Source of the DNA: Jiangella endophytica
GTDB lineage: Bacteria > Actinomycetota > Actinomycetes > Jiangellales > Jiangellaceae
Direction: 5' to 3'
Length of the DNA: 64,000 bases
NCBI RefSeq assembly: GCF_003427025.1
Contig: NZ_QVAI01000001.1
Span: 558,001-622,000 of the forward strand
The notes under the pieces were generated by a model. That model was not told the origin of the DNA, ran no database searches, and saw only the letters and a program-made list of their open reading frames with translations. Position numbers and translations under genes: made by a program. Numbering within the stretch: position 1 is the first letter of the stretch; the number at the start of each line of letters is the position of its first letter. This document shows positions 17,401 to 24,132 of this stretch, in pieces.

Positions 17401-17535
17401 CCCGGCGACCGTGACCAGCCCCTGGCCGATCATCGGGACCGGGTGGGTGGACAGCCGGGAGATGTCGACGACCTGGACGCCGACGAGCACCCGCTCGCCG
17501 ACGACGTCGAAGGCGCCCGGTGCGGCAGCGCTCAC
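14488..17535 (-). CDS. SMC/MukB/JetC-like coiled-coil ATPase
   Basis: A 1015-residue SMC-type protein. The N-terminal head has the P-loop DSNGAGKSS (residues 50-58) after VTVAGQGPK. About 250-445 is a long Glu/Arg/Ala-rich coiled coil. At about 446-550 there is a compact globular hinge-like segment (VWEPRLSPYREAVVVG, LPGSLLVLADGKR). A second coiled coil runs to about 840. The C-terminal head ends with Walker B LLLILDELGRN (about 911-921) and a D-loop-like NLGKQHRREA. The canonical LSGGE signature is replaced by LRSNTAQMDEK. Length and layout match MukB/MksB/JetC more than bacterial Smc. It overlaps both neighbours by 4 bases (GTGA). Together with the three small genes upstream it should form an SMC complex acting on chromosome organisation or plasmid/phage exclusion. 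Which of these is not decidable here. Confidence 0.8.
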   Translation of the reverse strand: MSAAAPGAFDVVGERVLVGVQVVDISRLSTHPVPMIGQGLVTVAGQGPKDSNGAGKSSFIAALSLLHADEQWKLASGAAGAAELLFTAELAAQEGRWSNVDRGYVIGVFAPPGGSAPQDDAVTVWLRINRKAPYLDLRWTGGLHVPYGATESERAARVDELWAQLPRSNGRTDFHAGQLSRVLFGQNARCVSFLSTSVRSSQAANLLAQPLNDLPPHRIFDAIATLTGLDRELEHEQVLRSAEHRHRSEVEETERQIAEWESEVAVIEAGIARRLAARELLGEARTAWRSRCARHLLDGVERTSELRQALAELDDTEAALRQELDGVEDRLAALTDDDESARRFEVAQRKRNELIARDRELEAAQLAATQHLERLSSAVRSLTDEARATDGRTPDVAATELAQARTALEEAIAGQAVARAAANEAGRRVTAAESGDDVAAEQVERLRAAGVDAAALVDVVAVDPAERDVWEPRLSPYREAVVVGRKDATKAAKALAGLPGSLLVLADGKRDLTTFLDAVAARAGKGAVVDEAAGVLAIGGFAEPITGQPARVAAAQEAHRELTEALDAAVTVVEQARTTLARAETRAKAADAAERAAALQDEIGDLRAANAERQEHRDALAPDLTAAESAYAHELGVHNSREERITSLRDTRKRLTVTLRDKGNERIELIEERDGLALLDREKAWGDSPDAARRHLVELPADLQSRTTTAWDEDATRLTDEVAVRCFPPGTPPEELTAELRELLVTPNWSGAALETRVSLVAALLRALDTHLRDHEDHDRHQLKQIAEQRSRRTADLDAARLGYSEAEQTVRAHRTSLAAGIKTMLKKVATEFDRLDQEYGGYGAGLDYPEPEPPSEPDKPWRWTVSPKWRRAEGQRMSAYTLRSNTAQMDEKAVKLVCAAALARGGDRPLLLILDELGRNLGKQHRREAVALFERIGNDHNITVVGALQDDMERYAIEASGLYVKLRRRSDTMAYNEEPVVVGNDANTDRVELLRSWMSSYRPGTLDVEGAGTA

Positions 17536-18269
17536 GTGTCCTCGTTCCTCTCGGGTGTGCTCGTCTCGTCGGCCGGAGCCGCCGGTTCTGCCTGGCCGGC
17601 CGGCGCCTTCGGGGGCGGTGCCGGGGCCGGTGCCGGGCGGCGGGCCCGGATCGCCGCCGCCAGTGGGCTGTCCGGCGCGGCGGCCAGGATGAGCTCGTGC
17701 TCCAGCCGCTCGCGCGCCGCCTTGGTGAGCCGGTGCAGCGCCGGTCCGGGCAGGTAGGCCGGGCCGTCGACGACCGCGGACCGGCCGCGCGGCGGGGCGA
17801 TCTGCACCAGCCCGGCGGCCCGCAGCCGCTGCAGCGACGGCCGGATCTCGCCGCGCGGCAACTGCGTGTACCGGGTCAGCTCGTCGACCGACGTCGGGTG
17901 CGCCGACGTCCACGAGTCGCCGCTGACCAGCCCCTGGCTGCGCGGGATCGCGACGGAGTGGACGAGCACCAGTACCAGGACGGCGCGGTCCATGCGCGAC
18001 TGCGCGGTGGCGCCCTCGGCGGCCAGCCGCTCCGTGACGTCGTCGCGGAACCCGGACGTCCAGTGCGTGCTGCCGGCCCGGACCAGCGTCCGGCCGAGGC
18101 GGTACAGCAGCCGTTGCAGGTCGCGGCGGACGGTCGCGTCGCGCAGCGCGAGCAGTTGCGCCTCGGGCACCGGCTCGCGGCCGTGCTCCAGCGCGGCGAA
18201 CGCGGCCAGCACCTCGTCGCGGTGGCGCTCGTTCAGCTCGGCGAGGGCGCTGTCGAAGACGGTGCTCAT
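17532..18269 (-). CDS. Winged-helix SMC partner protein (MukE/JetB-like by position)
   Basis: A 245-residue soluble protein of no named family I can assign. Residues about 20-110 are helical and charged (LNERHRDEVLAAFAALEHG; QRLLYRLGRTLVRAG). At about 125-190 there is a plausible winged helix (SVDELTRYTQLPRGEIRPSLQRLRAAGLVQI). The C-terminal ~40 residues are a Pro/Ala-rich tail (PAPAPAPPPKAPAG). Its place directly before the SMC gene, with GTGA overlap, matches the MukE/MksE/JetB position in SMC operons, and winged helices are the hallmark of those KITE-type subunits. It starts at ATG 18269, overlapping the previous gene (ATGA). Confidence 0.6.
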   Translation of the reverse strand: MSTVFDSALAELNERHRDEVLAAFAALEHGREPVPEAQLLALRDATVRRDLQRLLYRLGRTLVRAGSTHWTSGFRDDVTERLAAEGATAQSRMDRAVLVLVLVHSVAIPRSQGLVSGDSWTSAHPTSVDELTRYTQLPRGEIRPSLQRLRAAGLVQIAPPRGRSAVVDGPAYLPGPALHRLTKAARERLEHELILAAAPDSPLAAAIRARRPAPAPAPPPKAPAGQAEPAAPADETSTPERNEDT

Positions 18270-18799
18270 GCGGCCCCCGCGGGCGGTGCGGGCAGCGAGC
18301 GCCACAGCTCGCGCAGGGTGCTCAGCTCGGCGGCGCTCCACGACGCGACCCGCGGCCCGAGCCGGACGACGCGGGTGTCCTCGTCGAACAGCACCCAGCC
18401 GGCGCCGGCCAGCCGGCGGACGGCGCCCATCGCGGCGGCATGCAGCGCGCGTTCGTCGCGGCTGCCGGTGATGCCCCGGAAGACGCCGATGACGTGGTCG
18501 AACGGCGCCGGGACGGCGGGCCAGACCGGGCCGCTGGGCTCGGTCCAGCAGCAGCGCAGACAGGCGGCCAGCACACGCGCGGTGTCGTTCGGCTGGTCGA
18601 CGGCGACACCCGGCAGCCCGAGCTCGTCGAGCACGTCCGGGCGGGCGTTGTCGGGCAGCTCGGGCAGCAGCCAGACGGCGCTCGCGTCGGGCTCGACCAG
18701 GCGGATCATGCCGGTGGGGTGGGCGCTGGCGGGTGGGACGCGCTGCGGACCGGCCGCGCGGTGCCGCGCCCACCAGAGGGCGGTGTCGTCGGTGCTCAT
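18266..18799 (-). CDS. Hypothetical protein of the SMC operon
   Basis: A 177-residue acidic/neutral protein with no recognised domain. Segments such as PNDTARVLAACLRCCW and ALHAAAMGAVRRLAGAGWVLFDEDTRVVRLG suggest a small helical domain followed by a wing-like beta hairpin, compatible with a KITE or winged-helix subunit, but this is inference. It starts one base after the stop of the upstream gene and overlaps the downstream gene by ATGA, so it is almost certainly translated in fixed ratio with them. A helper or second small subunit of the SMC complex is the most likely role. Confidence 0.55.
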   Translation of the reverse strand: MSTDDTALWWARHRAAGPQRVPPASAHPTGMIRLVEPDASAVWLLPELPDNARPDVLDELGLPGVAVDQPNDTARVLAACLRCCWTEPSGPVWPAVPAPFDHVIGVFRGITGSRDERALHAAAMGAVRRLAGAGWVLFDEDTRVVRLGPRVASWSAAELSTLRELWRSLPAPPAGAA

Positions 18800-18800
18800 G

Positions 18801-20021
18801 TCAGGCGGCGTCCCCGGCGCGGCCGCGGCGGAACGTCCCGTCGGACACCCACGACGGCTCGCCGCCGGGGTCGACGCGCAGGCCGTCGGACCAGGTCAGC
18901 TCGTAGGCGAGATCGGGATGGTGGTGGATCGCCGTGAGGTCGGCGAGCAGCCGGCGCGCGGCCGGCCAGTCGCCGGCGCCGTCGAGCACGTCGGCGACCG
19001 CTATCGCGTCGCCGTCGCCGAGCAGTCGCTCGGCGGTCTCGCCCAGGTTCGCGGCGTCGTCGGCCGGGCGGATGTCGTCGGGCGGTGGCGCCGTGGCGCC
19101 TTCGGGGCGGGGTGGCGGCTGGCGGACGGTGTTCGCGCCGCGGCCGCTCTCGACCGCCTCGGTGAGCAGGTTCGGCGAGAACCACGGCGCCGGCGCGTCG
19201 AAGACGAAGGTGTCCAGCACGCCGGCGAGGTCGTCCTCGTCGGCCGTCCGGGCGAAACTCAGCCACGTCTCGACCGACAGCAGCCCGAGCGCGCGCGTCG
19301 TCCCGGCCCGCTCGATCAGCCGCCCGGCCGCCTTCTCGACGGCGTCGCCGTAGGCGGCCAGCGCGACCCGCAGCGCGGTGCACTCGCGGTCCAGCTGCGG
19401 CCAGCGGGTCAGCACGACGGTGTGGACCTCTTCGGCCTGGCTGATCAGGCCCTTGTTGCCCCAGAGCAGCTGCGCGTGGTCGCCCAGCTGCTCGGCGGTG
19501 CTGCCGGCGGCCAGGATGGCCAGCTCGTTGCCGAGGTGGCGGAAGATCCTGGTCAGCCGGCTGATCGTGGTCTGCCCGGTCTCGGGCTCGGCGTCGGGCG
19601 CGGTGACACTGACGTGCTCGAGCGTCAGCAGCTGGTGCAGCTCGGCCTGGCCGCCCTGCTCGGCCAGCCGGCGCAGGAACAGCAGCATGACGTACGGCGC
19701 GAACGCCGCCCGGTGGAACCGCTCGTTGGGGCGCTCGACGACCTTGCTGATGGCGCCGTACTCGCGCAGCACCTCGAACCGGCGGTGGATCAGGCTCGGG
19801 GCGATCGGCCGGCAGGCCGCGGCCGCCTGGTCGACGGTGAGGCCGTCGCGCCCGGCGTCGGCGAACGCGTCGAGGATCGCCTCGTCGACGTCGAGCAGTT
19901 CGAGGTCGCTGATCATCGCGCCGGACTCGCGCGCGAGCACCGCGAAGACCTGCCGGTAGAGCCGTTCGACGGCGGCGTCGCCGGCGAGCTGATCGATGGT
20001 CAGCTCGGGCCCGGCGGTCAT
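18801..20021 (-). CDS. Hypothetical protein, first gene of SMC operon (kleisin-like by position)
   Basis: A 406-residue protein. The region at about 55-105 reads as a winged helix (GLTVDQAAAACRPIAPSLIHRRFEVLREYGAISKV). The middle is mostly helical (LLFLRRLAEQGGQAELHQLLTLEHV; ISRLTRIFRHLGNELAIL), and a Pro-rich low-complexity linker near 300-320 precedes a last helical domain. MukF, MksF and JetA, the kleisins of MukBEF-type systems, are encoded first in their operons and also begin with a winged helix, so this is the best kleisin candidate, but sequence homology was not recognised. The frame is open 65 codons further upstream; ATG 20021 is preferred because the extension overlaps the divergent lipoprotein gene. 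Confidence 0.55.
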   Translation of the reverse strand: MTAGPELTIDQLAGDAAVERLYRQVFAVLARESGAMISDLELLDVDEAILDAFADAGRDGLTVDQAAAACRPIAPSLIHRRFEVLREYGAISKVVERPNERFHRAAFAPYVMLLFLRRLAEQGGQAELHQLLTLEHVSVTAPDAEPETGQTTISRLTRIFRHLGNELAILAAGSTAEQLGDHAQLLWGNKGLISQAEEVHTVVLTRWPQLDRECTALRVALAAYGDAVEKAAGRLIERAGTTRALGLLSVETWLSFARTADEDDLAGVLDTFVFDAPAPWFSPNLLTEAVESGRGANTVRQPPPRPEGATAPPPDDIRPADDAANLGETAERLLGDGDAIAVADVLDGAGDWPAARRLLADLTAIHHHPDLAYELTWSDGLRVDPGGEPSWVSDGTFRRGRAGDAA

Positions 20022-20082
20022 CGGGACAGCATGCCATCCGAGGTGGGCCGTCTGTCCACCCGGACCGATAGGCTGCTCCGGC

Positions 20083-20661
20083 ATGTCGAAGACCCTGACG
20101 TGGACCGTCGCCGTCGTCGCCGCCGTCGCCCTGGTCGGCACCGCCTGTTCGTCCTCCTCCGACGATGACGACGGCGGCAGCGTGCCGTCAGGCGCCGCCG
20201 ACCCATCCGGCACCACCGAGGCGCCGCCGAGCGGACGCTACGGCGTGCCCGAGACGCCGCTGCCGGTGGGCGAGCCGATCGCCTTCGAACGGTGGACCTT
20301 GACGGTGGGCCCGTCCGAGCAGCGCGAGGGTTCGGCCGACCCCGCCCGGCCCGATCTCGGCGGGCCCGAGGCGGGCTGGACGTACATGGTCGCCGAGTTC
20401 GACCTCGTCTCGACCTATCAGCAGGGACAGGCGCTGGAGGCGTTCGGCGGGCTGGAGTTCACGGTGCAGGGGGCGTCCGGCGAGCGCTACACACAGCCGT
20501 GCGTGCCCGACAACCCGATGAACATGTCGACCTTCCTGCCCGCCACGGTGCAGCAGATCGCCAACGTCTGTGTCGAGGTGCCGCTCGACGACGTCGACGG
20601 CGCGGTGTGGCGCATCGGGCAGCGCGGTGTCGGCGAGGACGCGTACGTCGCGCTGTCCTGA
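20083..20661 (+). CDS. Secreted lipoprotein, DUF4352-like
   Basis: A 192-residue predicted lipoprotein. Residues 1-22 are a signal peptide ending in the lipobox VGTAC, followed by an Asp/Ser-rich linker (SSSSDDDDGG). The mature part, from PVGEPIAFERWTLTVGPSE through WTYMVAEFDLVST to LEFTVQGASGERY, has the strand pattern of the immunoglobulin-like DUF4352 group found on actinobacterial surfaces. Function is unknown. Two Cys residues in the mature part could form a disulphide. TAGGCT at 20069-20074 is 8 nt before the ATG. It is divergent from the SMC operon. Confidence 0.78.
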   Translation: MSKTLTWTVAVVAAVALVGTACSSSSDDDDGGSVPSGAADPSGTTEAPPSGRYGVPETPLPVGEPIAFERWTLTVGPSEQREGSADPARPDLGGPEAGWTYMVAEFDLVSTYQQGQALEAFGGLEFTVQGASGERYTQPCVPDNPMNMSTFLPATVQQIANVCVEVPLDDVDGAVWRIGQRGVGEDAYVALS

Positions 20662-20666
20662 CCGGC

Positions 20667-21368
20667 TCAGTGCCGCTGACCGACCGGCCGGACGACGATC
20701 TCGTTGACGTCGACGTGCGGCGGCTGCCCGATGGCGTAGAGGACGGCGGCGGCGACGTCGTCAGGGTCGAGCTTGGGGTCGTCCACGCGGCTCGGCGGGA
20801 TCGACTCCGTGTCGACGAGGCCCGGCTGCACCAGCGTGACCCGGATGCCGGTGTCGACGCACTCCGCGCGGATCGCCTGCGCCAGGCCGGTGACGGCCCA
20901 TTTCGTCGCGGAGTAGAGGTTGCCGGGCCGGACGGTGCGCCCGGCGGCCGAGCCGGTGAGCAGCAGGTGGCCCTTCGTCGTGCGCAGCGCCGGGAGGGTC
21001 GCACGGGCGGTCAGCGCCGGTCCGTGGACGTTCGTGAGGACGAGGTCGCGCCAGTCCTCCGGCGGCGCTCCGCCGTCGCCGAGGAAGGACGTGACGACGC
21101 TGGCGCCGGCGTTCGCGAGGACGACGTCCAGCCGGCTCCACACCCGCTCGACCTCGGCGACGACGCCGGTCAGCGCCGCCCAGTCGGTGACGTCGGCGAC
21201 GCGGGCGAGCGCCCGGGACGGCCCGCCGAGCTCGTCGGCCAGGGCCTCGAGCGGGCCGGGCGTCCGGCCGACGAGGACGAGACGGTACCCGGCGGCCGCG
21301 GCCCGCCGGGCGACGGCGGCGCCGATGCCGCGGGACGCGCCGGTGATCAGGAAGACCTGGTCGGTCAT
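20667..21368 (-). CDS. Short-chain dehydrogenase/reductase
   Basis: A 233-residue classical SDR. Cofactor-binding TGASRGIG lies at residues 9-16, the structural motif NAGAS follows, and the catalytic Ser and the YSATK motif (Tyr and Lys) are present. VGRTP at the end of strand 2 with an Arg suggests NADP(H). The substrate is unknown. On the minus strand TAAGGT (21375-21380) lies 6 nt before the ATG, a leaderless-type start. It is convergent with the lipoprotein gene, with only 5 bases between stops, and divergent from the ROK regulator. Confidence 0.88.
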   Translation of the reverse strand: MTDQVFLITGASRGIGAAVARRAAAAGYRLVLVGRTPGPLEALADELGGPSRALARVADVTDWAALTGVVAEVERVWSRLDVVLANAGASVVTSFLGDGGAPPEDWRDLVLTNVHGPALTARATLPALRTTKGHLLLTGSAAGRTVRPGNLYSATKWAVTGLAQAIRAECVDTGIRVTLVQPGLVDTESIPPSRVDDPKLDPDDVAAAVLYAIGQPPHVDVNEIVVRPVGQRH

Positions 21369-21427
21369 GACGCGACCTTAGGGTGTGGGGGTCGCGCGGC
21401 GCGGCCTCGGATCGGTAATCTTTTTCA

Positions 21428-21446
21428 CCGGAAGGTCTCTTTCCGG
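21428..21446. promoter_or_regulatory. ROK operator at regulator's own promoter
   Basis: CCGGAA-GGTCTCT-TTCCGG, 6-bp arms with a 7-nt spacer, lies between a TAATCT -10 (21416-21421) and the ATG at 21447. A matching site, CTGGAA-N7-TTCCAG, precedes the transporter operon. Position near the transcription start suggests autorepression. Confidence 0.6.
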
Positions 21447-22649
21447 ATGGAGCGAACAGACGTGTCGCAACGACCTGGCACTCCGAGCCTGCTGCGGGCG
21501 ATGAACGACCGCAGCGCGCTCGAGCTGTTGCTCGCCGCCGGGCCGCTGACGCGCGTCGACCTCGGCCGCATGACCGGCCTGTCCAAGGTGACCGCGTCGC
21601 AGCTGCTCGCACGGCTGCAGGGGCGCGACCTCGTGGAGGTCGTCGGCACGCGGTCGGCCGGCCGCGGGCCCAACGCCGAGCTGTACGCCGTCCGGCCCGG
21701 GTGCTCGTACTCCATCGGGGTCGAGCTGAACCCCGACGTCGCCGAGGCGGCGGTCGCCGACGTCACCGGCGCGGTCATCGGCACCGTGACGGCGCCGGTC
21801 GCGGCCGAGATCACCGCCGCCGGCGACGCCGACGCCCGCCGGCTGGTGCACGACATGGCGCTGGCCGCGGCCGACGATGCCGGCATCGCCCTGGCCGACG
21901 TCGACGACGTCGTCATCGGCATGCCCGGCGTCGTCGACCCCTCGACCGGCGACATCGAACTCTCCTTCGACCTCCCCGGCTGGCACCGCGGCATGCGCGA
22001 CCTGCTCGCGGCCGACCTCGGCTGCGACGTCACGTTCGAGAACGACGTCAACCTCGCCGCCGTCGCCGAGCGCTCCGAGGGCGCCGGCCGCGACGTCGAC
22101 GACATGGTGCTGCTGTGGGTCGGCCGCGGCGTGGGCCTGGCGGTCGTGCTCAGCGGCCACCTGCACCGCGGCGCGACCGGCGCGGCCGGCGAGATCGGCT
22201 ACCTCCCCATGCCCGGCGTCCCGTCCCCGGCCAGCGTCGAGCGGCCGGCGAGGGGTGCGTTCCAGGCACTGGTCGGCGCCGGCGCCGTCGACGAACTCGC
22301 CGGCGAGTACGGCATCGTCGCCGACGGCGCGGCCGCCGCGGTCCGGGCCGCCCTGGCCGGCGGTGGCGCGGCGGCCGACGGTTTCCTGCAGGCGTTCTCG
22401 CATCGGCTGGCGCTCGGTGTCGCCTCGGTGTGCGCGGTCGTCGACCCGGCGCTCGTGGTCGTGGCCGGTGAGGTGGGGGCGGCGGGTGGGGAGCGGCTGT
22501 GCGACATGGTCGGCGACGACGTCCGGCGCATCGCCCCGGTCAACCCCCGCGTCGTCCCGACGACCGTCCCCGGCGCCCCGGTGCTGCGCGGCGCCGTGCT
22601 GACCGCGGTCGAGCACGCCCGGCAGACCCTCTTCGCCTCGACGGAGTAA
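21447..22649 (+). CDS. ROK-family transcriptional repressor
   Basis: A 400-residue ROK regulator. The N-terminal winged helix (LLLAAGPLTRVDLGRMTGLSKVTASQLLARL, about residues 27-57) is followed by the actin-like ROK fold with the sugar-kinase-type loop WVGRGVGLAVVLSGHLHRGATGAAGEIGY. The usual zinc motif of NagC/Mlc-type ROK proteins (CXCGXXGCXE) is absent, and GEIGH reads GEIGY. ROK repressors of this type sense sugars or sugar phosphates. It precedes an ABC sugar transporter and a GH3 enzyme, and both it and that operon carry a CYGGAA-N7-TTCCRG palindrome. ATG 21447 is chosen over GTG 21462; the frame is open far upstream but outside homology. Confidence 0.88.
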   Translation: MERTDVSQRPGTPSLLRAMNDRSALELLLAAGPLTRVDLGRMTGLSKVTASQLLARLQGRDLVEVVGTRSAGRGPNAELYAVRPGCSYSIGVELNPDVAEAAVADVTGAVIGTVTAPVAAEITAAGDADARRLVHDMALAAADDAGIALADVDDVVIGMPGVVDPSTGDIELSFDLPGWHRGMRDLLAADLGCDVTFENDVNLAAVAERSEGAGRDVDDMVLLWVGRGVGLAVVLSGHLHRGATGAAGEIGYLPMPGVPSPASVERPARGAFQALVGAGAVDELAGEYGIVADGAAAAVRAALAGGGAAADGFLQAFSHRLALGVASVCAVVDPALVVVAGEVGAAGGERLCDMVGDDVRRIAPVNPRVVPTTVPGAPVLRGAVLTAVEHARQTLFASTE

Positions 22650-22772
22650 CGCACCCCCGGCCGCACTCGCGGCCCGAAACGTTGTCTTCTCCATGATCAA
22701 CCTGGTCCGTGGCGGGACGTTACGGAAACGTGATCACCCAGACTGGCAAGAAACCTTACAGTAGGCACAATT

Positions 22773-22793
22773 ACTGGAAGGTTAGCTTCCAGT
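22773..22793. promoter_or_regulatory. ROK operator upstream of sugar ABC operon
   Basis: ACTGGAAG-GTTAG-CTTCCAGT, an 8-bp-arm palindrome, lies 44 bases before the GTG of the substrate-binding protein. Written as CTGGAA-N7-TTCCAG it has the same arm length, spacer length and GGT spacer start as the site at 21428-21446 before the ROK gene. It is the probable repressor site of the operon. Confidence 0.65.
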
Positions 22794-22836
22794 TCACCGT
22801 CACGCGCCCTGCTCGGGCCGAACCGGAGGAACCGCC

Positions 22837-24132
22837 GTGAACAGAGCACTTCGTCTCACCGCCGGCCTGGCCGCCGCGGCGCTCGCCCTCTCCGCATGTG
22901 GCGGCGACGGCGACGACAGCACCGAACCCGCCGCCGGCGGCGAATCCGCCGGTACGCCGGAGCCCGCCGACCTGCGGCTGTGGCTCAACGGCCCGGACAC
23001 GCCTCAGTCGATGCGCGACTGGCTGGTCGCCGAGTTCGAGGAGCAGAACCCGGGCTCGACGCTGACGATCGAGGAGCAGGAGTGGGAGGGCCTGGTCGAC
23101 CGTCTGACGACGTCGCTGGGCAGCGAGTCCGAGACCCCGGACGTGGTCGAGGTCGGCAACACGCAGGCGCCGACGTTCACGACGGTCGGGGCGTTCACCG
23201 ACATCACCGACCTGCTGCCGGACCTGGGCGGCGACGACCTGCTGCAGGGCTTCGTCGACGCGGGCAGCGCCGACGGCAGCACGTATGCCGTCCCGCTGTA
23301 CGCCGGCTCGTCCTACGTCTTCTACCGCAAGGACCTCTTCGCGGCGTCGGGCCTCGAGGTGCCGACGACGATGCAGGAGTTCGTCGACGCGGCGGTGAAG
23401 CTGAAGCAGGACAACGCGAGCGTGCCGAACTTCTCCGGCTTCTGGCTGCCGGGCCAGGACTGGCGTGACGGCGCCGCGTTCCTGTGGGACGCGGGCGGCG
23501 ACTTCGCCGTCGAGGACGGCGGTGAGTGGAGCGGCGCCCTCTCCAGCCCGGAGTCGCAGGAGGGCCTGCAGCTGGTGCAGCGCCTGTTCACCGAGGCCTC
23601 CGGTGCGCCGAAGGACGGCAACGAGGCCGATGGCCACGTCCCGTTCTGCGCCGGTGAGGTCGGCATGGCGCTGCGGCCGGGCTGGCTGCGCGGCAGTCTC
23701 GAGGACCCGGAGATCGGCTGCCCGGACCTGATGGCGAACGTCGGCGTCTTCGCCCTGCCCGGCACCGACGGCGAGCCGGCCCCGGTCCTGCTCGGCGGCT
23801 CGAACGTCGCCGTCTCCGCCAAGTCGCCGAACCAGGAGCTGTCCGCGAAGCTGCTCGAGCTGATCCTGAGCGACGAGTTCCAGAGCCAGTACGCCGAGAA
23901 CGGCCTCACGCCGGCGAAGGTCTCGCTGGCCGACGGCCTGGGCACCGACGAGTTCGCCGCCGCCACGATCGAGGCCGTCACGAACGCCAAGCTGACCCCT
24001 GCGGCCGCCGCCTGGGCCACCGTCGAGGGCTCCCGCGTGCTCGAGGACCTGTTCGTCGCCATCGCCAACGGCGGCGACGTGCAGCAGCTGGCTGAGGACG
24101 CCGATGCCGCCATCGCCGACCAGCTCGGCTAA
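22837..24132 (+). CDS. Sugar ABC transporter substrate-binding lipoprotein
   Basis: A 431-residue extracellular solute-binding protein of family 1. Residues 1-21 form a lipoprotein signal peptide with lipobox LSAC (Cys21), followed by an acidic linker. The mature domain has the typical ADLRLWLNGPDTPQSMRDWLVAEFEEQNPG start, the VVEVGNTQ and YAVPLYAGSSYVFYRKDLF segments, and a closing GGDVQQLAEDADAAIADQL. The ligand is probably an amino-sugar oligosaccharide or another sugar, inferred from the GH3 gene in the same operon. GTG start with GGAGG 6 nt upstream. It is the first gene of the operon; a hairpin follows its stop. Confidence 0.92.
   Translation: MNRALRLTAGLAAAALALSACGGDGDDSTEPAAGGESAGTPEPADLRLWLNGPDTPQSMRDWLVAEFEEQNPGSTLTIEEQEWEGLVDRLTTSLGSESETPDVVEVGNTQAPTFTTVGAFTDITDLLPDLGGDDLLQGFVDAGSADGSTYAVPLYAGSSYVFYRKDLFAASGLEVPTTMQEFVDAAVKLKQDNASVPNFSGFWLPGQDWRDGAAFLWDAGGDFAVEDGGEWSGALSSPESQEGLQLVQRLFTEASGAPKDGNEADGHVPFCAGEVGMALRPGWLRGSLEDPEIGCPDLMANVGVFALPGTDGEPAPVLLGGSNVAVSAKSPNQELSAKLLELILSDEFQSQYAENGLTPAKVSLADGLGTDEFAAATIEAVTNAKLTPAAAAWATVEGSRVLEDLFVAIANGGDVQQLAEDADAAIADQLG

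Noticed and set aside
14713-17757. A 3-kb plus-strand open frame opposite the SMC gene
   Set aside because: Composition is typical of a shadow frame, and the minus strand encodes a P-loop ATPase with coiled coils.
13553-20021. Calling the SMC operon a complete Wadjet (JetABCD) system
   Set aside because: No TOPRIM/JetD protein is present, and the small subunits were not recognised as DUF3375/DUF4194 or DUF2397/DUF2398 proteins.
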